From positions 806,001 through 870,000 of the forward strand of contig NZ_AQOV01000001.1 of assembly GCF_000365425.1 (NCBI RefSeq): DNA of 64,000 nt, given 5' to 3'. This DNA is from Methylomonas sp. MK1 (GTDB taxonomy: Bacteria; Pseudomonadota; Gammaproteobacteria; Methylococcales; Methylomonadaceae). The notes below the pieces were generated by a model. It did not search any database, had not been told where the DNA came from, and worked only from the letters and a program-made list of their open reading frames with translations. The first letter of the stretch is position 1, and each line of letters opens with the position of its first letter. The position numbers were made by a program, and so were the translations under genes. This document shows positions 36,601 to 44,369 of the stretch, one piece after another.

Positions 36601-39165
36601 ATTTACAACTATCTGATCAACGTGCGCCCTGCCCGCTCGCCGATAGCGCTGGACCTTGTTCAGCCCGCCCATGAAATCACTCCGACTTTCGCATCCGGTG
36701 CGATGAGTCACGGCGCGCTGCTGGCCGAAGCCCATGAAGCCGTCGCGCAAGGCACCAACATTGCCGGCGGCATGAGCAACTCCGGCGAAGGTGGCGAACA
36801 TTCCAGCCGCTTTGGCACGATTCGCTCCAGTAAAATCAAACAGTTCGCTTCCGGCCGCTTCGGCGTCTGGGCTGGCTATTTAGCCGATCCGAATCTGGAA
36901 GAAATTGAAATCAAGATCGGCCAAGGCGCCAAGCCCGGCGAGGGTGGCCAATTACCGGCACCTAAAGTCTCTGTCGAAATCGCCGCGCTACGTGGCGGCA
37001 CGCCCAAAGTAGAATTGGTCAGCCCACCTCCACATCACGATACCTATTCCATCGAAGACTTGGGCCAATTGATCCATGACGCCAAGGCAGCCCGCGTCCG
37101 CGTGGTGGTAAAACTGGTTTCCTCGGAAGGCATAGGCACCATCGCAGTTGGTGTTGCCAAAGCGGGCGCCGATGTAATCAACGTAGCGGGCAACACCGGC
37201 GGTACCGGCGCGGCGGCTGTTACTAGCTTGAAAAACACCGGCCGCTCACCTGAAATTGGTATCGCCGAAGTCCATCAAGCGTTGGCTGCCAACGGTCTGC
37301 GCGATAAAGTCATTTTGCGTTGCAGTGCGGCTCATCAGAACGGTGCCGACGTCGTGAAATCGGCTATTCTCGGCGGCGATTCCTTCGAGTTCGGTACCAC
37401 AGCGCTGATGATGCTACGCTGCGTCATGGCGAAAAACTGCAACATCCGCTGCCCGGCCGGTTTGACCACCGCCCACGAAGAATTCAAAGGCGACCCGCGT
37501 GTATTGGCACAATTCTTTATGAACCTGGCCCACGAAGTGCGCGAAATCCTGGCTGACCTGGGTTACACCAGTTTGCAGGACATTCGTGGTAAAACCGAGT
37601 TGCTGCATCTGATCGACCACCCCAGCATGGTCGGCCAAATTCACTTGCAAAAACTGCTGGCGGAAGTACCTGTTATCAAAATCGAGAAACCGATTTATCT
37701 AGAAAAAGATTTCGCGATCGACGATTTGATCTTCGCGCGCGTCAAATCGGCGTTGTTCGAAAAAGGTCAAAAACAAGTGGTCGTCGAAGGCAACGAGTTC
37801 AAGCTGAACAACCGCAACAAAACCGTCGGCGGTCAAACCGCAGTCGATCTGGAACGCTTGTTGACTTATGAACTCAACCCAGAGCAAGTCGCTAAGTCGA
37901 ACATCATCTATACCAACCAACACGGTCGCCGTTATTTAGCCGACGATACCATTATCGTCCGCACCCATGGTTCGGCAGGTCAAAGTTACGCCGCGTTCAA
38001 CAACGACGGCATGCGTATGGAGCACACCGGCACCTGCAACGATGGCGTCGGCAAAACCGCTTGCGGCGGTACCATCGTTATCAAATCACCTGGCGGCGGA
38101 TCAAAGTTGCCCGGCGAGAACGTGCTGATCGGTAACTTTGCGCTATTCGGGGCCTCCGGCGGCAAAACCTTTATCAATGGCGAAGCCGGCGACCGTTTCG
38201 CGGTACGTAACTCCGGCGCGATGGCTGTCGTCGAAGGCGTCGGTGACTTTGCCTGCGAATACATGATTAACGGCGCGGTATTGAATCTGGGCGGTTTTGG
38301 TAAAGGCTTCTGCACCGGAATGTCTGGCGGCAATGCCTACCAATACGACCCTGATAATCGCTTACACGATTTGTATGACGACACCTCGGTATCGATACAC
38401 AGTTTGACCGATGACACCGATGTAGCAAGTAGTCATGAGCAATTCATTTTGTACATGCTGGAGCAACATGTTGAACATACCGACTCGGAAAAAGCCCAGG
38501 CCATTCTGGCTAATTGGACCAACGAGCGTCAGCACTTCAAATTTGCCTTGCCGCTCTGGTTAAACCGCACGCAAACGGCCGAATACCTGAGCAAAGCTTT
38601 GGATCGCAAAGCTATGATCGAAGAATTGTCGGTGGCATTTGCACAAAAACAAATCGAGCAAATCAAACAGGCTTACAAAAACGACACACCACTGTTCGAC
38701 GGTGCTATCCCCGGTTACGGCGAAACCGACACCGATCTCACTTTGAAACTGATCAACAGCTATGCGGTGATAGATAAAGCCCAGCAAATAGCCCGCGATC
38801 AGCTGAATAAAGCCGGCCAACCGGCTACCGAAGCCTTAGTCGATAAACATGCCTACAAATTAGTCATGGAACGTCCGCGCAAACTGCAAGACGCGCTGAT
38901 TAAAAATATCCGCGAAGCTTACAGCCAATACGATGACGGCCAGTTAGCGGCGTTGATGGCGGAAAAACGCCTGAACGACTACAAAACCACGCTGATGCTA
39001 CGCGACGTGCAAAGCATTTACTCGATCGGCTCCACGGCCTGGATCATCGAACAGGATAGATTCAATCGTGTCGCTTTGGCCGGCCTGCCGTCCATCGATA
39101 AAAATCTGGCGAGCTTGGAAAGCCTGTCTATCGTTAAAGACATGCTGGAAAGCGCGTCCGCCTAA
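33682..39165 (+). CDS. GltB-like glutamate synthase large subunit, extended (1827 aa)
   Basis: Flavin- and iron-sulfur-dependent glutamate synthase of the GltB family. Cys24 (SCGVGFI) is the likely N-terminal nucleophile after a short propeptide. A class II amidotransferase domain with HRGGMSAEGIGDGAGV and RFSTNTAPATMMAQP is followed by the central domain, the FMN domain (GMSNSGEGGEHSSR, IGQGAKPGEGGQLPAPKV, NTGGTGAAAV) and the GXGXG beta-helix (GEAGDRFAVRNSGAMAVVEGVGD). Three cluster cysteines are at 1247, 1253 and 1257, spaced C-x5-C-x3-C rather than x5-x4. About 190 extra residues (from about 1640) follow the normal end. No gltD is adjacent; a diflavin reductase is downstream. Confidence 0.85.
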   Translation: MIKNAQKINAIHMLYDADLSQDSCGVGFITRKDSKQTHELLVKSHEALCTIPHRGGMSAEGIGDGAGVNIDLSLKFFRKVTGNDDLELGQFGVANFFFPEDHAHYDSEAQKLVEEQFLEFDLPIIKWREVPVDSSVLNAAALRAQLPIKQVIFGRPKSLTDASHEAFERHIQSALLTIEANGFTRPELKGFYPLSMSSRTQVYKGRLNSFEVIPYFVDLYDADHEISTLFFHTRFSTNTAPATMMAQPFRYMAHNGELNTDKKNRLSENAIARQNNKHVVFPCGQSDSGRLDQTLTRRINEDQLDIVTAILAMMPPAWENDTTLSADVRAMLEYFSLYEEKNDGPAALIFNDGIRVGARLDRLGLRPLRSVETAEYLAVMSEAGQIDFPPEKVLRRGRIEAGGMLYFDHSTGKSYNSHQVMERLAKERDYKALLKQSCLHINELPKVELAELNNEHELNIDQRHTAYSLNQESFKFLLDPILQTGLEKVSAMGYGLTPNALSASEGGMSRYFSQRFAQVTNPPLDSLRESDGMTLRVALGAKPTFAPQNSKQLIIESPILQRTQLEQIRRQSQVKTATIEALYTPNFENAAQNELALEQALQTVCKEVEQAARSNTGIIILSDANISKTQAAIPALLTIAAANQHLVKHGLRFNSSLIMETGQAASPHDVATILGFGASAICPLSVHNRVTTEYADPAAQQKALYSFQKGVEKSLMKTMGKFGLCTAESYIGGEFFESNYLDTDEPKLKPYFPNINASVGGVRYSDIAASATEWHHKALSVKSENDIPFLGLFKERNEGAGHTFGNTAVREYINMTDEAIMYIAPQQAPEASDTAYLDFGYEKRTPAQIDAFGITPAYRSFTHNLAQERANRPAALRDVMEFPADVSDANSKADFDRLLGSQDLHGNNNYLIRGLQVEKSNGVVFSIRLTENSSKARLEQLAEHLKGRFAGNDFGLTLENDSISLRANDSDSLIYNYLINVRPARSPIALDLVQPAHEITPTFASGAMSHGALLAEAHEAVAQGTNIAGGMSNSGEGGEHSSRFGTIRSSKIKQFASGRFGVWAGYLADPNLEEIEIKIGQGAKPGEGGQLPAPKVSVEIAALRGGTPKVELVSPPPHHDTYSIEDLGQLIHDAKAARVRVVVKLVSSEGIGTIAVGVAKAGADVINVAGNTGGTGAAAVTSLKNTGRSPEIGIAEVHQALAANGLRDKVILRCSAAHQNGADVVKSAILGGDSFEFGTTALMMLRCVMAKNCNIRCPAGLTTAHEEFKGDPRVLAQFFMNLAHEVREILADLGYTSLQDIRGKTELLHLIDHPSMVGQIHLQKLLAEVPVIKIEKPIYLEKDFAIDDLIFARVKSALFEKGQKQVVVEGNEFKLNNRNKTVGGQTAVDLERLLTYELNPEQVAKSNIIYTNQHGRRYLADDTIIVRTHGSAGQSYAAFNNDGMRMEHTGTCNDGVGKTACGGTIVIKSPGGGSKLPGENVLIGNFALFGASGGKTFINGEAGDRFAVRNSGAMAVVEGVGDFACEYMINGAVLNLGGFGKGFCTGMSGGNAYQYDPDNRLHDLYDDTSVSIHSLTDDTDVASSHEQFILYMLEQHVEHTDSEKAQAILANWTNERQHFKFALPLWLNRTQTAEYLSKALDRKAMIEELSVAFAQKQIEQIKQAYKNDTPLFDGAIPGYGETDTDLTLKLINSYAVIDKAQQIARDQLNKAGQPATEALVDKHAYKLVMERPRKLQDALIKNIREAYSQYDDGQLAALMAEKRLNDYKTTLMLRDVQSIYSIGSTAWIIEQDRFNRVALAGLPSIDKNLASLESLSIVKDMLESASA

Positions 39166-39170
39166 GCCCA

Positions 39171-39197
39171 TGGAGGGTGCCTGCCACGCACCCTCCA
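39171..39197 (+). terminator. Hairpin between the GltB-like gene and the diflavin reductase gene
   Basis: TGGAGGGTGC and GCACCCTCCA form a 10-bp perfect stem with a 7-base loop, starting 6 bp after the stop. There is no T-run, so it is a weak terminator at best; it could adjust the ratio of the two products or protect the mRNA end. Confidence 0.5.
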
Positions 39198-39265
39198 CAC
39201 CGCGATTGGCAAGAACCAAATACAGTGACTGGACAGCCTGACACCTGTCCACAGATGGTAATGAA

Positions 39266-41005
39266 ATGAAAGCACCTTTTATCCCTCAAAACGCTCCTTA
39301 CAGTGACACCCAACGCGCCTGGCTAGGCGGCTTTTTCGCCGGCATGCACAGCCACATGCTGCATAGCGCCGGCAGCGTCAATCAAGCCGACGCCCGTACC
39401 TTGCACATCCTTTATGGCACCCAGACCGGTAACTCCGAGTCTCTAGCCAACGACGCAGCCAACGCGGCTAAAAAGCACGGTTTGCAACCCGTGGTTAAAA
39501 GTATGGATGAAATTGAAATCGGCCAATTGCCGCAAATGCAGTACTTGTTGATCATTACCAGCACATATGGCGAAGGCGCGATGCCGGACAACGCGGAAAT
39601 GCTGTGGGAAGCCGCGAATAGCGATGCGGCTCCGAGCCTGGAAAATGTCAATTATTCGGTATTGGCTTTGGGTGACACCAGCTACGACTTGTTCTGCCAG
39701 GCCGGCATAGACTGGGATAACAAATTGGCTGCTCTGGGCGCTAAACGCCTGTTCGACCGCGTCGATTGCGACGTGGATTTCGAAGCGCCGGCGGAAAAAT
39801 GGCTGAGCGAAGTGATTCCGTTGATGGCGGAAGGTGCCAGCACAGTTGCGGTTGTCGATACCGAAACCCAACCTGCCAAATCGGTCTACAACCGCAAAAA
39901 TCCGTTTCCGGCCAAAATGCGCGTCAACCGCATCGTCACGGCATTGGATTCGTCGAAAGAAACTCGGCATTACGAAATTTCCATTGATGGCTCCGGCCTC
40001 AGTTACGAAGCGGGCGATGCCTTGTGCGTAATCCCGACTAACTGCCCGGATCTGGTCGCGCAAATTGTCAAAGCCATCGGTTGCACCGGTGCAGAAGATG
40101 AACCGGTCAATGGCGAGCTAATGAAGCTGTCGGATGCTCTGCGTACGCATTTCGAGATTAAATTACCCGGCAAAGAGCTGATTGAAGAAATCGCCAGCCG
40201 TTCCGGTGATCAGGAGTTGAACGCTTTACTATTATCCGGCGATAAGGAAAAGCTGGCCGATTATCTGTGGGGCCGCGACATACTCGATCTATTGCTGCAA
40301 TTCCCCGGGGTAGAGTTTTCCGCCGCCGAATTTTTGCGTTTATTAAAACCGCTGCAACATCGCGCCTACTCCATCTCCTCCAGTGGCAAGAAACATCCGG
40401 ACAGCGTACATTTGACCGTCGCCAGCGTGCGTTACGACGCGCACGGCCGCCAACACAAAGGCGTCTGCTCCACCTATCTGGCCGATTTAGTTAATGAAGA
40501 AAGCGATGTGCGGATATTCTTCACTCCCAACAACAACTTCCGCGTGCCGGCCGATGATAGTTTGCCGATGATCATGGTTGGACCAGGCACCGGTATCGCG
40601 CCGTTTCGCGCTTTTCTGCAAGAACGCGAATTCCGTAAAGCCCCTGGCAAAAACTGGCTGTTTTTCGGCGATCGCAACGCCGCCACCGATTTTATCTACC
40701 GCGAAGAAATCGAAGCAATGCAAAGCAGCGGCCTGCTGACCAAGCTGGATTTGGCTTTCTCTCGCGACCAAGCGGAAAAAATCTATGTGCAAGACCGTAT
40801 GAAAGAGCATGGTGCCGAACTTTATGCCTGGTTGGAACAAGGCGGCTACTTCTTCGTTTGCGGCGATGCTTACCGAATGGCGAAAGACGTCGATCAAGCC
40901 CTGCACGATGTAATTCGCGAGCACGGCAAGAAAACCTTGATCAAGGCGGTTGAGTACGTTAACCAACTGAAAAAAGATAAACGCTACGTCCGGGATGTTT
41001 ACTAA
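39266..41005 (+). CDS. CysJ-like diflavin reductase (FMN-FAD-NADPH)
   Basis: 579-aa flavoprotein. Order: flavodoxin domain with the FMN loops GTQTGNSESLA, STYGEGAMPDN and LGDTSYDLF; then an FAD domain with RAYSISSS and GVCSTYLADL; then the NADPH domain with MVGPGTGIAPFRAFLQER, FFGDRNAATDFIY and the ending VRDVY typical of CysJ. The length is close to CysJ (599 aa). No cysI lies nearby, so sulfite reduction is only one option. Its position 100 bp after the GltB-like gene suggests that it passes NADPH electrons to that protein in place of GltD. Confidence 0.88.
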   Translation: MKAPFIPQNAPYSDTQRAWLGGFFAGMHSHMLHSAGSVNQADARTLHILYGTQTGNSESLANDAANAAKKHGLQPVVKSMDEIEIGQLPQMQYLLIITSTYGEGAMPDNAEMLWEAANSDAAPSLENVNYSVLALGDTSYDLFCQAGIDWDNKLAALGAKRLFDRVDCDVDFEAPAEKWLSEVIPLMAEGASTVAVVDTETQPAKSVYNRKNPFPAKMRVNRIVTALDSSKETRHYEISIDGSGLSYEAGDALCVIPTNCPDLVAQIVKAIGCTGAEDEPVNGELMKLSDALRTHFEIKLPGKELIEEIASRSGDQELNALLLSGDKEKLADYLWGRDILDLLLQFPGVEFSAAEFLRLLKPLQHRAYSISSSGKKHPDSVHLTVASVRYDAHGRQHKGVCSTYLADLVNEESDVRIFFTPNNNFRVPADDSLPMIMVGPGTGIAPFRAFLQEREFRKAPGKNWLFFGDRNAATDFIYREEIEAMQSSGLLTKLDLAFSRDQAEKIYVQDRMKEHGAELYAWLEQGGYFFVCGDAYRMAKDVDQALHDVIREHGKKTLIKAVEYVNQLKKDKRYVRDVY

Positions 41006-41018
41006 TCTGACGTGATGC

Positions 41019-41047
41019 TCACGGGTACACATACTGTGTACCCGTGA
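41019..41047 (+). terminator. Strong hairpin after the diflavin reductase gene
   Basis: TCACGGGTACAC pairs perfectly with GTGTACCCGTGA over a 5-base loop, 13 bp after the stop at 41005. It lacks a T-run but has a 12-bp stem. It lies between the convergent diflavin reductase and hsp20 genes. Confidence 0.6.
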
Positions 41048-41118
41048 AAGCGCCTACTCTCCAAATCCTAATCGATATAACCTGAGATTGGACTTGAAAC
41101 AATCGGCACTAATTGCGC

Positions 41119-41547
41119 TCAGTCGATAGTCATCCGTTGCCCGCTTTTTTTCAACTTTTTCGCCAAATTTAACGTCAAGATACCGTTCTCGTAACGGGCC
41201 TTGCTGGCCTCTTCATCGATCTCGGCCGATAGTTGAAAACTGCGCGATACTTCACCGAAATAGCGCTCGCTACGCAGCAATTTATCGTCTTTATTTTCCG
41301 AGTCCATCTGGTTAATTTGCGCGCGGATGGCAACCACATTGCCGTCGATATCCACATGGATATTCTCTTTACCGGCACCCGGAATTTCGGCCTGGACGAC
41401 AAATTCCCCGGGATTTTCCTTCACATCAACCTTGATCTGGGCTGGCAAACCATCCCCATGTAGCGGCTTGATGTAATAACCGGGATTAACATCGCGAAAC
41501 AGTTCGTCAAACAGACCGCGACTAACAAATGGGCTTAAGTTACTCAT
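41119..41547 (-). CDS. Small heat shock protein, Hsp20/alpha-crystallin family
   Basis: ATP-independent holdase chaperone, 142 aa. It has the alpha-crystallin domain (about 40-135), starting KVDVKENPGEFVVQAEIPGA and including RYFGEVSRSFQL and the ENGILTLNLAK strand that ends the domain. Length and architecture match bacterial Hsp20 proteins. It has a sigma-32-like promoter upstream, which supports heat induction. The neighbouring genes are unrelated. Confidence 0.95.
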   Translation of the reverse strand: MSNLSPFVSRGLFDELFRDVNPGYYIKPLHGDGLPAQIKVDVKENPGEFVVQAEIPGAGKENIHVDIDGNVVAIRAQINQMDSENKDDKLLRSERYFGEVSRSFQLSAEIDEEASKARYENGILTLNLAKKLKKSGQRMTID

Positions 41548-41596
41548 GTCGATTCTCCTCTTTGTTGCATGTAAAAACCTGAATGTCTCTATGCGA

Positions 41597-41625
41597 ATAT
41601 GGTGTTAGACCACAAGAAATTCAAG
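41597..41625 (-). promoter_or_regulatory. Sigma-32-like heat-shock promoter of hsp20
   Basis: On the minus strand CTTGAA, a 15-bp spacer and CACCATAT match the heat-shock consensus CTTGAA / CCCCATNT with one mismatch in the -10 box. It lies about 50 bp before the hsp20 ATG. Confidence 0.6.
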
Positions 41626-41670
41626 AGGAAGACACTTCAAAAACAACGGATAATCGTTGCAAAAAATCAC

Positions 41671-42171
41671 TTAAAGAACTAGCGGTGCGTTAGCTATTTC
41701 ATTGGGATTTTCATTATCGAACGCCGGAAAATGCTGTTGCAATTGCGCAGTGATATGGGCAATCCCCTCAATCACGCCCGATTCGAATCGACCTGCCCTA
41801 AACTGGGCTTCCATCTGTTTGCAAACCCCTGCCCAAACCGCTTCTCCGACCCTGGCATGTATACCGCGATCAGCGACGATCTCGACATCGCGGTCCGCCA
41901 GCAGCAAATAAATCAGCACACCGGTGTTGTGTTCCGTGTCCCAAATCCGGCATTGCGAAAACACTTCAAGCGCGCGTTGTTTAGGGGTAATACCGTGCAA
42001 CAACTCGCCTATCTCCAACGCACTTTCCACAACGAAACGGATTTCCCCTAAATGCGATGTTTCGCTATCGGCAATCGCGGCTTCTATAGCTTGCAAACTG
42101 CGCTTGGGAAACGCCAATCGCACGCTCCAGGGACCGATGAAAATATGCTTTATAAATCTAACAACTTGCAT
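41671..42171 (-). CDS. TPM-domain protein (soluble)
   Basis: 166-aa protein with a TPM-type fold (PF04536 family): AIEAAIADSETSHLGEIRFVVE, WDTEHNTGVLIYLLLADRDVEIVADRGI and GVIEGIAHITAQLQQHFP correspond to the domain. No signal peptide is obvious. It is the last gene of a lemA-TPM-TPM cluster, separated by 3 nt from the preceding TPM gene, so it is co-translated. Such clusters are common; their function is not established. Confidence 0.85.
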   Translation of the reverse strand: MQVVRFIKHIFIGPWSVRLAFPKRSLQAIEAAIADSETSHLGEIRFVVESALEIGELLHGITPKQRALEVFSQCRIWDTEHNTGVLIYLLLADRDVEIVADRGIHARVGEAVWAGVCKQMEAQFRAGRFESGVIEGIAHITAQLQQHFPAFDNENPNEIANAPLVL

Positions 42172-42174
42172 TAG

Positions 42175-43035
42175 CTACCATCTCCCTGATGCACCGCCAC
42201 CACCAAAACCACCGCCTCCGCCGGAGAAACCGCCACCTTGCCCTCCACCAAAGTCGTTGTCGTCGTAAAAATCATCGTTTCGTCGACCTCGAAAAGCTCT
42301 CCTGCCATTGCTAAGCGAAATCATAAAAGCAAAAAATGCCGCGAGAAATACAACAAGCCAACCTGCGTTCAAAAGCCATGCAATACTGCCGACCAAACTT
42401 CCGTTGATTATCCCCCCGAGAAAGCCCCCAAATAGCGTCCGTAAAACCCAACCACCAGCAACGGCTAGAACCGCCAAGAGCGGCAATAAGCGTTGCACCC
42501 GGTCGTCTATAAACGATGATTTGGAGGCTGGCAATGGCACTCCTTCGAATATTCCTATCAGGCTATTAACACCGGCATTAATGCCCGTGGCATAGTCGCC
42601 CTGCCGAAAATACGGAATCATGATGTCATCAATAATCCGCTTGGCCAACACATCCGGCACCACACCTTCCAAACCGTAACCCACTTCTATGCGCGTGGCC
42701 CGGTCATCTTTGGCCAGCAACATTAGTATGCCGTCATCGACGCCTTTGCGGCCTAGACGCCATTGTTCGACCACGCGAATGGCGTATTGCGCAATGTCTT
42801 CCGGCTGGGTACTGGCTACGATTAATACCGCAATCTGAGTGCCTTTTTGTTGCTCAAAAGCCTGTAAGCGCTGTTCCAGCATGGCATTTTGCTGAGCGGA
42901 TAAGGTGGCGGTTAAATCGGTCACTCGATGCTCAAGATTGGGCACCGCTTGCTCCGCACTTACAGCCTTCGCAATCAGGCAAGCGAGCAGCAAAACAGCA
43001 ACCACAAACCGTGGAAGCCCGGCTGGCTTCCGCAT
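42175..43035 (-). CDS. TPM-domain membrane protein with Gly-rich tail (YgcG-like)
   Basis: 286-aa protein with a signal peptide (MRKPAGLPRFVVAVLLLACL...), a periplasmic TPM domain (LTATLSAQQNAMLEQRLQAFEQQKGTQIAVLIV; RIEVGYGLEGVVPDVLAKRI), then two or three membrane helices and a C-terminal glycine-rich tail (GGGQGGGFSGGGGGFGGGGASGRW, abbreviated here to its composition). The in-frame extension to 43089 is not needed: ATG 43035 is one base after the lemA stop. The pairing with LemA is a widespread arrangement. Confidence 0.9.
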   Translation of the reverse strand: MRKPAGLPRFVVAVLLLACLIAKAVSAEQAVPNLEHRVTDLTATLSAQQNAMLEQRLQAFEQQKGTQIAVLIVASTQPEDIAQYAIRVVEQWRLGRKGVDDGILMLLAKDDRATRIEVGYGLEGVVPDVLAKRIIDDIMIPYFRQGDYATGINAGVNSLIGIFEGVPLPASKSSFIDDRVQRLLPLLAVLAVAGGWVLRTLFGGFLGGIINGSLVGSIAWLLNAGWLVVFLAAFFAFMISLSNGRRAFRGRRNDDFYDDNDFGGGQGGGFSGGGGGFGGGGASGRW

Positions 43036-43036
43036 G

Positions 43037-43627
43037 TTATTTACCAAAATCGACCACCGGCGCGGTTGATATGGCTTTTTCGTTTTCAACCGTAAACGAT
43101 GGCTTGGTTTTATAGCCCATCATCATCGCAGTCAGATTGCTGGGAAAAGAACGAACGGTAATATTGTAATCCTTGATCGCGGCGATATAACGGTTGCGCG
43201 CCACGGTGATACGGTTCTCGGTGCCTTCCAGTTGCGCTTGCAAATCGCGGAAATTGGCATCGGCTTTCAGTTGCGGATAGTTCTCAGACACCACCATCAA
43301 GCGCGACAAGGCCGAGCTCAATTCACCCTGTGCCGCTTGAAACTTGGCGAAAGCCTGTTCATCGTTCACCAACTCCGGCGTCGCTTGAATGCTGCCCACT
43401 TTAGCGCGCGAAGCCGTCACCGCTTCCAATACTTCCTTCTCATGGCCGGCGTAACCTTTCACCGTATTCACCAGATTCGGCACCAAATCCGCGCGGCGCT
43501 GATATTGATTCAGCACTTCCGCCCAACCGGCATTGATTTGTTCGTCTTGCGTTTGAAAGGTGTTGTAACCGCAACCGGGTAGCATCAGTGTCGCGACTAA
43601 AAGAAAAACCGTTACTATTTTTTGCAT
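43037..43627 (-). CDS. LemA family lipoprotein
   Basis: 196-aa protein with an N-terminal signal and lipobox (LMLPGCGYN, Cys at residue 19). The body is the helical LemA core: NAGWAEVLNQYQRRADLVPNLVNTVKGYA, then a conserved FRDLQAQLEGTENRITVARNRYI and FPSNLTAMMMGY. An in-frame stretch to 43672 is not supported. First gene of a lemA-TPM-TPM operon; the role of the LemA family is not settled. Confidence 0.92.
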   Translation of the reverse strand: MQKIVTVFLLVATLMLPGCGYNTFQTQDEQINAGWAEVLNQYQRRADLVPNLVNTVKGYAGHEKEVLEAVTASRAKVGSIQATPELVNDEQAFAKFQAAQGELSSALSRLMVVSENYPQLKADANFRDLQAQLEGTENRITVARNRYIAAIKDYNITVRSFPSNLTAMMMGYKTKPSFTVENEKAISTAPVVDFGK

Positions 43628-43716
43628 AGTCCACTCCGTGAATAGGGAAATTTTAATTGATGGCAGGAGCATAACACGTAGCTACTTGCGCAACGTAAAG
43701 CGTCAGACTATGCTCC

Positions 43717-44319
43717 TTATGCCCCCTTCCGCAAAACCAATAGCCGGTTATTCGCGGGCATGGCATGGTCGGCCTCTAATTCCAAGCCAGCATTTTCGGC
43801 GAAGCGCATGATCTCTTCAAAATCCTTTATCCCGCTCGAAGCATCCCGTTCTTTCAACCACAAATCAAATCGAGCATTGCTTTCGCTGGTATACGCCCCA
43901 GCGTAATTGAATGGACCGTAGATACACATCGTTGCCTCGGGCCCCAGATAAGCTCCCAGCCGATCAAATAGAAGCCGTACTTCGACGCTACTCATGATAT
44001 GCAGGGTATTCGCGGTAAACACCGCATCAATTCGTTCGCACGGCCATAGCGTATCCGCCACATCCAATCTTAGCGGCGGCAGCAGATTAGCCAGTTGCGC
44101 TTCGTCCCGCCATAAATGGATCCCCGCCAGATTCTCACGCCTATCGGTAGGTTGCCATGCCAAATGCGGCAGATTCTCTGCAAAATGGCAGGCGTGCTGC
44201 GCGGTGCCGCTACCGATTTCCCAAACCGTGGTCGGTTGGCTAAAGACCGTTTTGATAATGTCTAAAATCGGTGCCTTGTTGTTCTCGCAAGCTTGGGAAA
44301 ATGGTTTCGGTATCGTCAT
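43717..44319 (-). CDS. DUF938 family SAM-dependent methyltransferase-like protein
   Basis: 200-aa protein with a class I Rossmann fold: VWEIGSGTAQHACHFA is the SAM-binding loop, followed by WQPTDRRENL, DAVFTANTLHIMS and CIYGPFNYAGAYTSESN, the DUF938 pattern. The substrate of DUF938 proteins is unknown. The start is at ATG 44319, since the upstream codon at 44325 is TTG. It is divergently transcribed from the FemAB/GNAT-like gene, 51 bp away. Confidence 0.9.
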   Translation of the reverse strand: MTIPKPFSQACENNKAPILDIIKTVFSQPTTVWEIGSGTAQHACHFAENLPHLAWQPTDRRENLAGIHLWRDEAQLANLLPPLRLDVADTLWPCERIDAVFTANTLHIMSSVEVRLLFDRLGAYLGPEATMCIYGPFNYAGAYTSESNARFDLWLKERDASSGIKDFEEIMRFAENAGLELEADHAMPANNRLLVLRKGA

Positions 44320-44369
44320 CAGCAATGGTTTGATGGTATTTTGATGCTTTAACTCTACTGTGATTAAAA

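Noticed and set aside
33682..39165. Ordinary gltB of a gltBD operon
   Set aside because: The gene is longer than normal, the cluster cysteine spacing differs, and the next gene is a diflavin reductase rather than gltD.
39443..40063. A 206-codon minus-strand frame within the diflavin reductase gene
   Set aside because: The plus-strand protein has FMN, FAD and NADPH motifs; the opposite frame matches no family.
39266..41005. Sulfite reductase flavoprotein cysJ
   Set aside because: The resemblance is good, but there is no cysI or other sulfur gene nearby, so the name is withheld.
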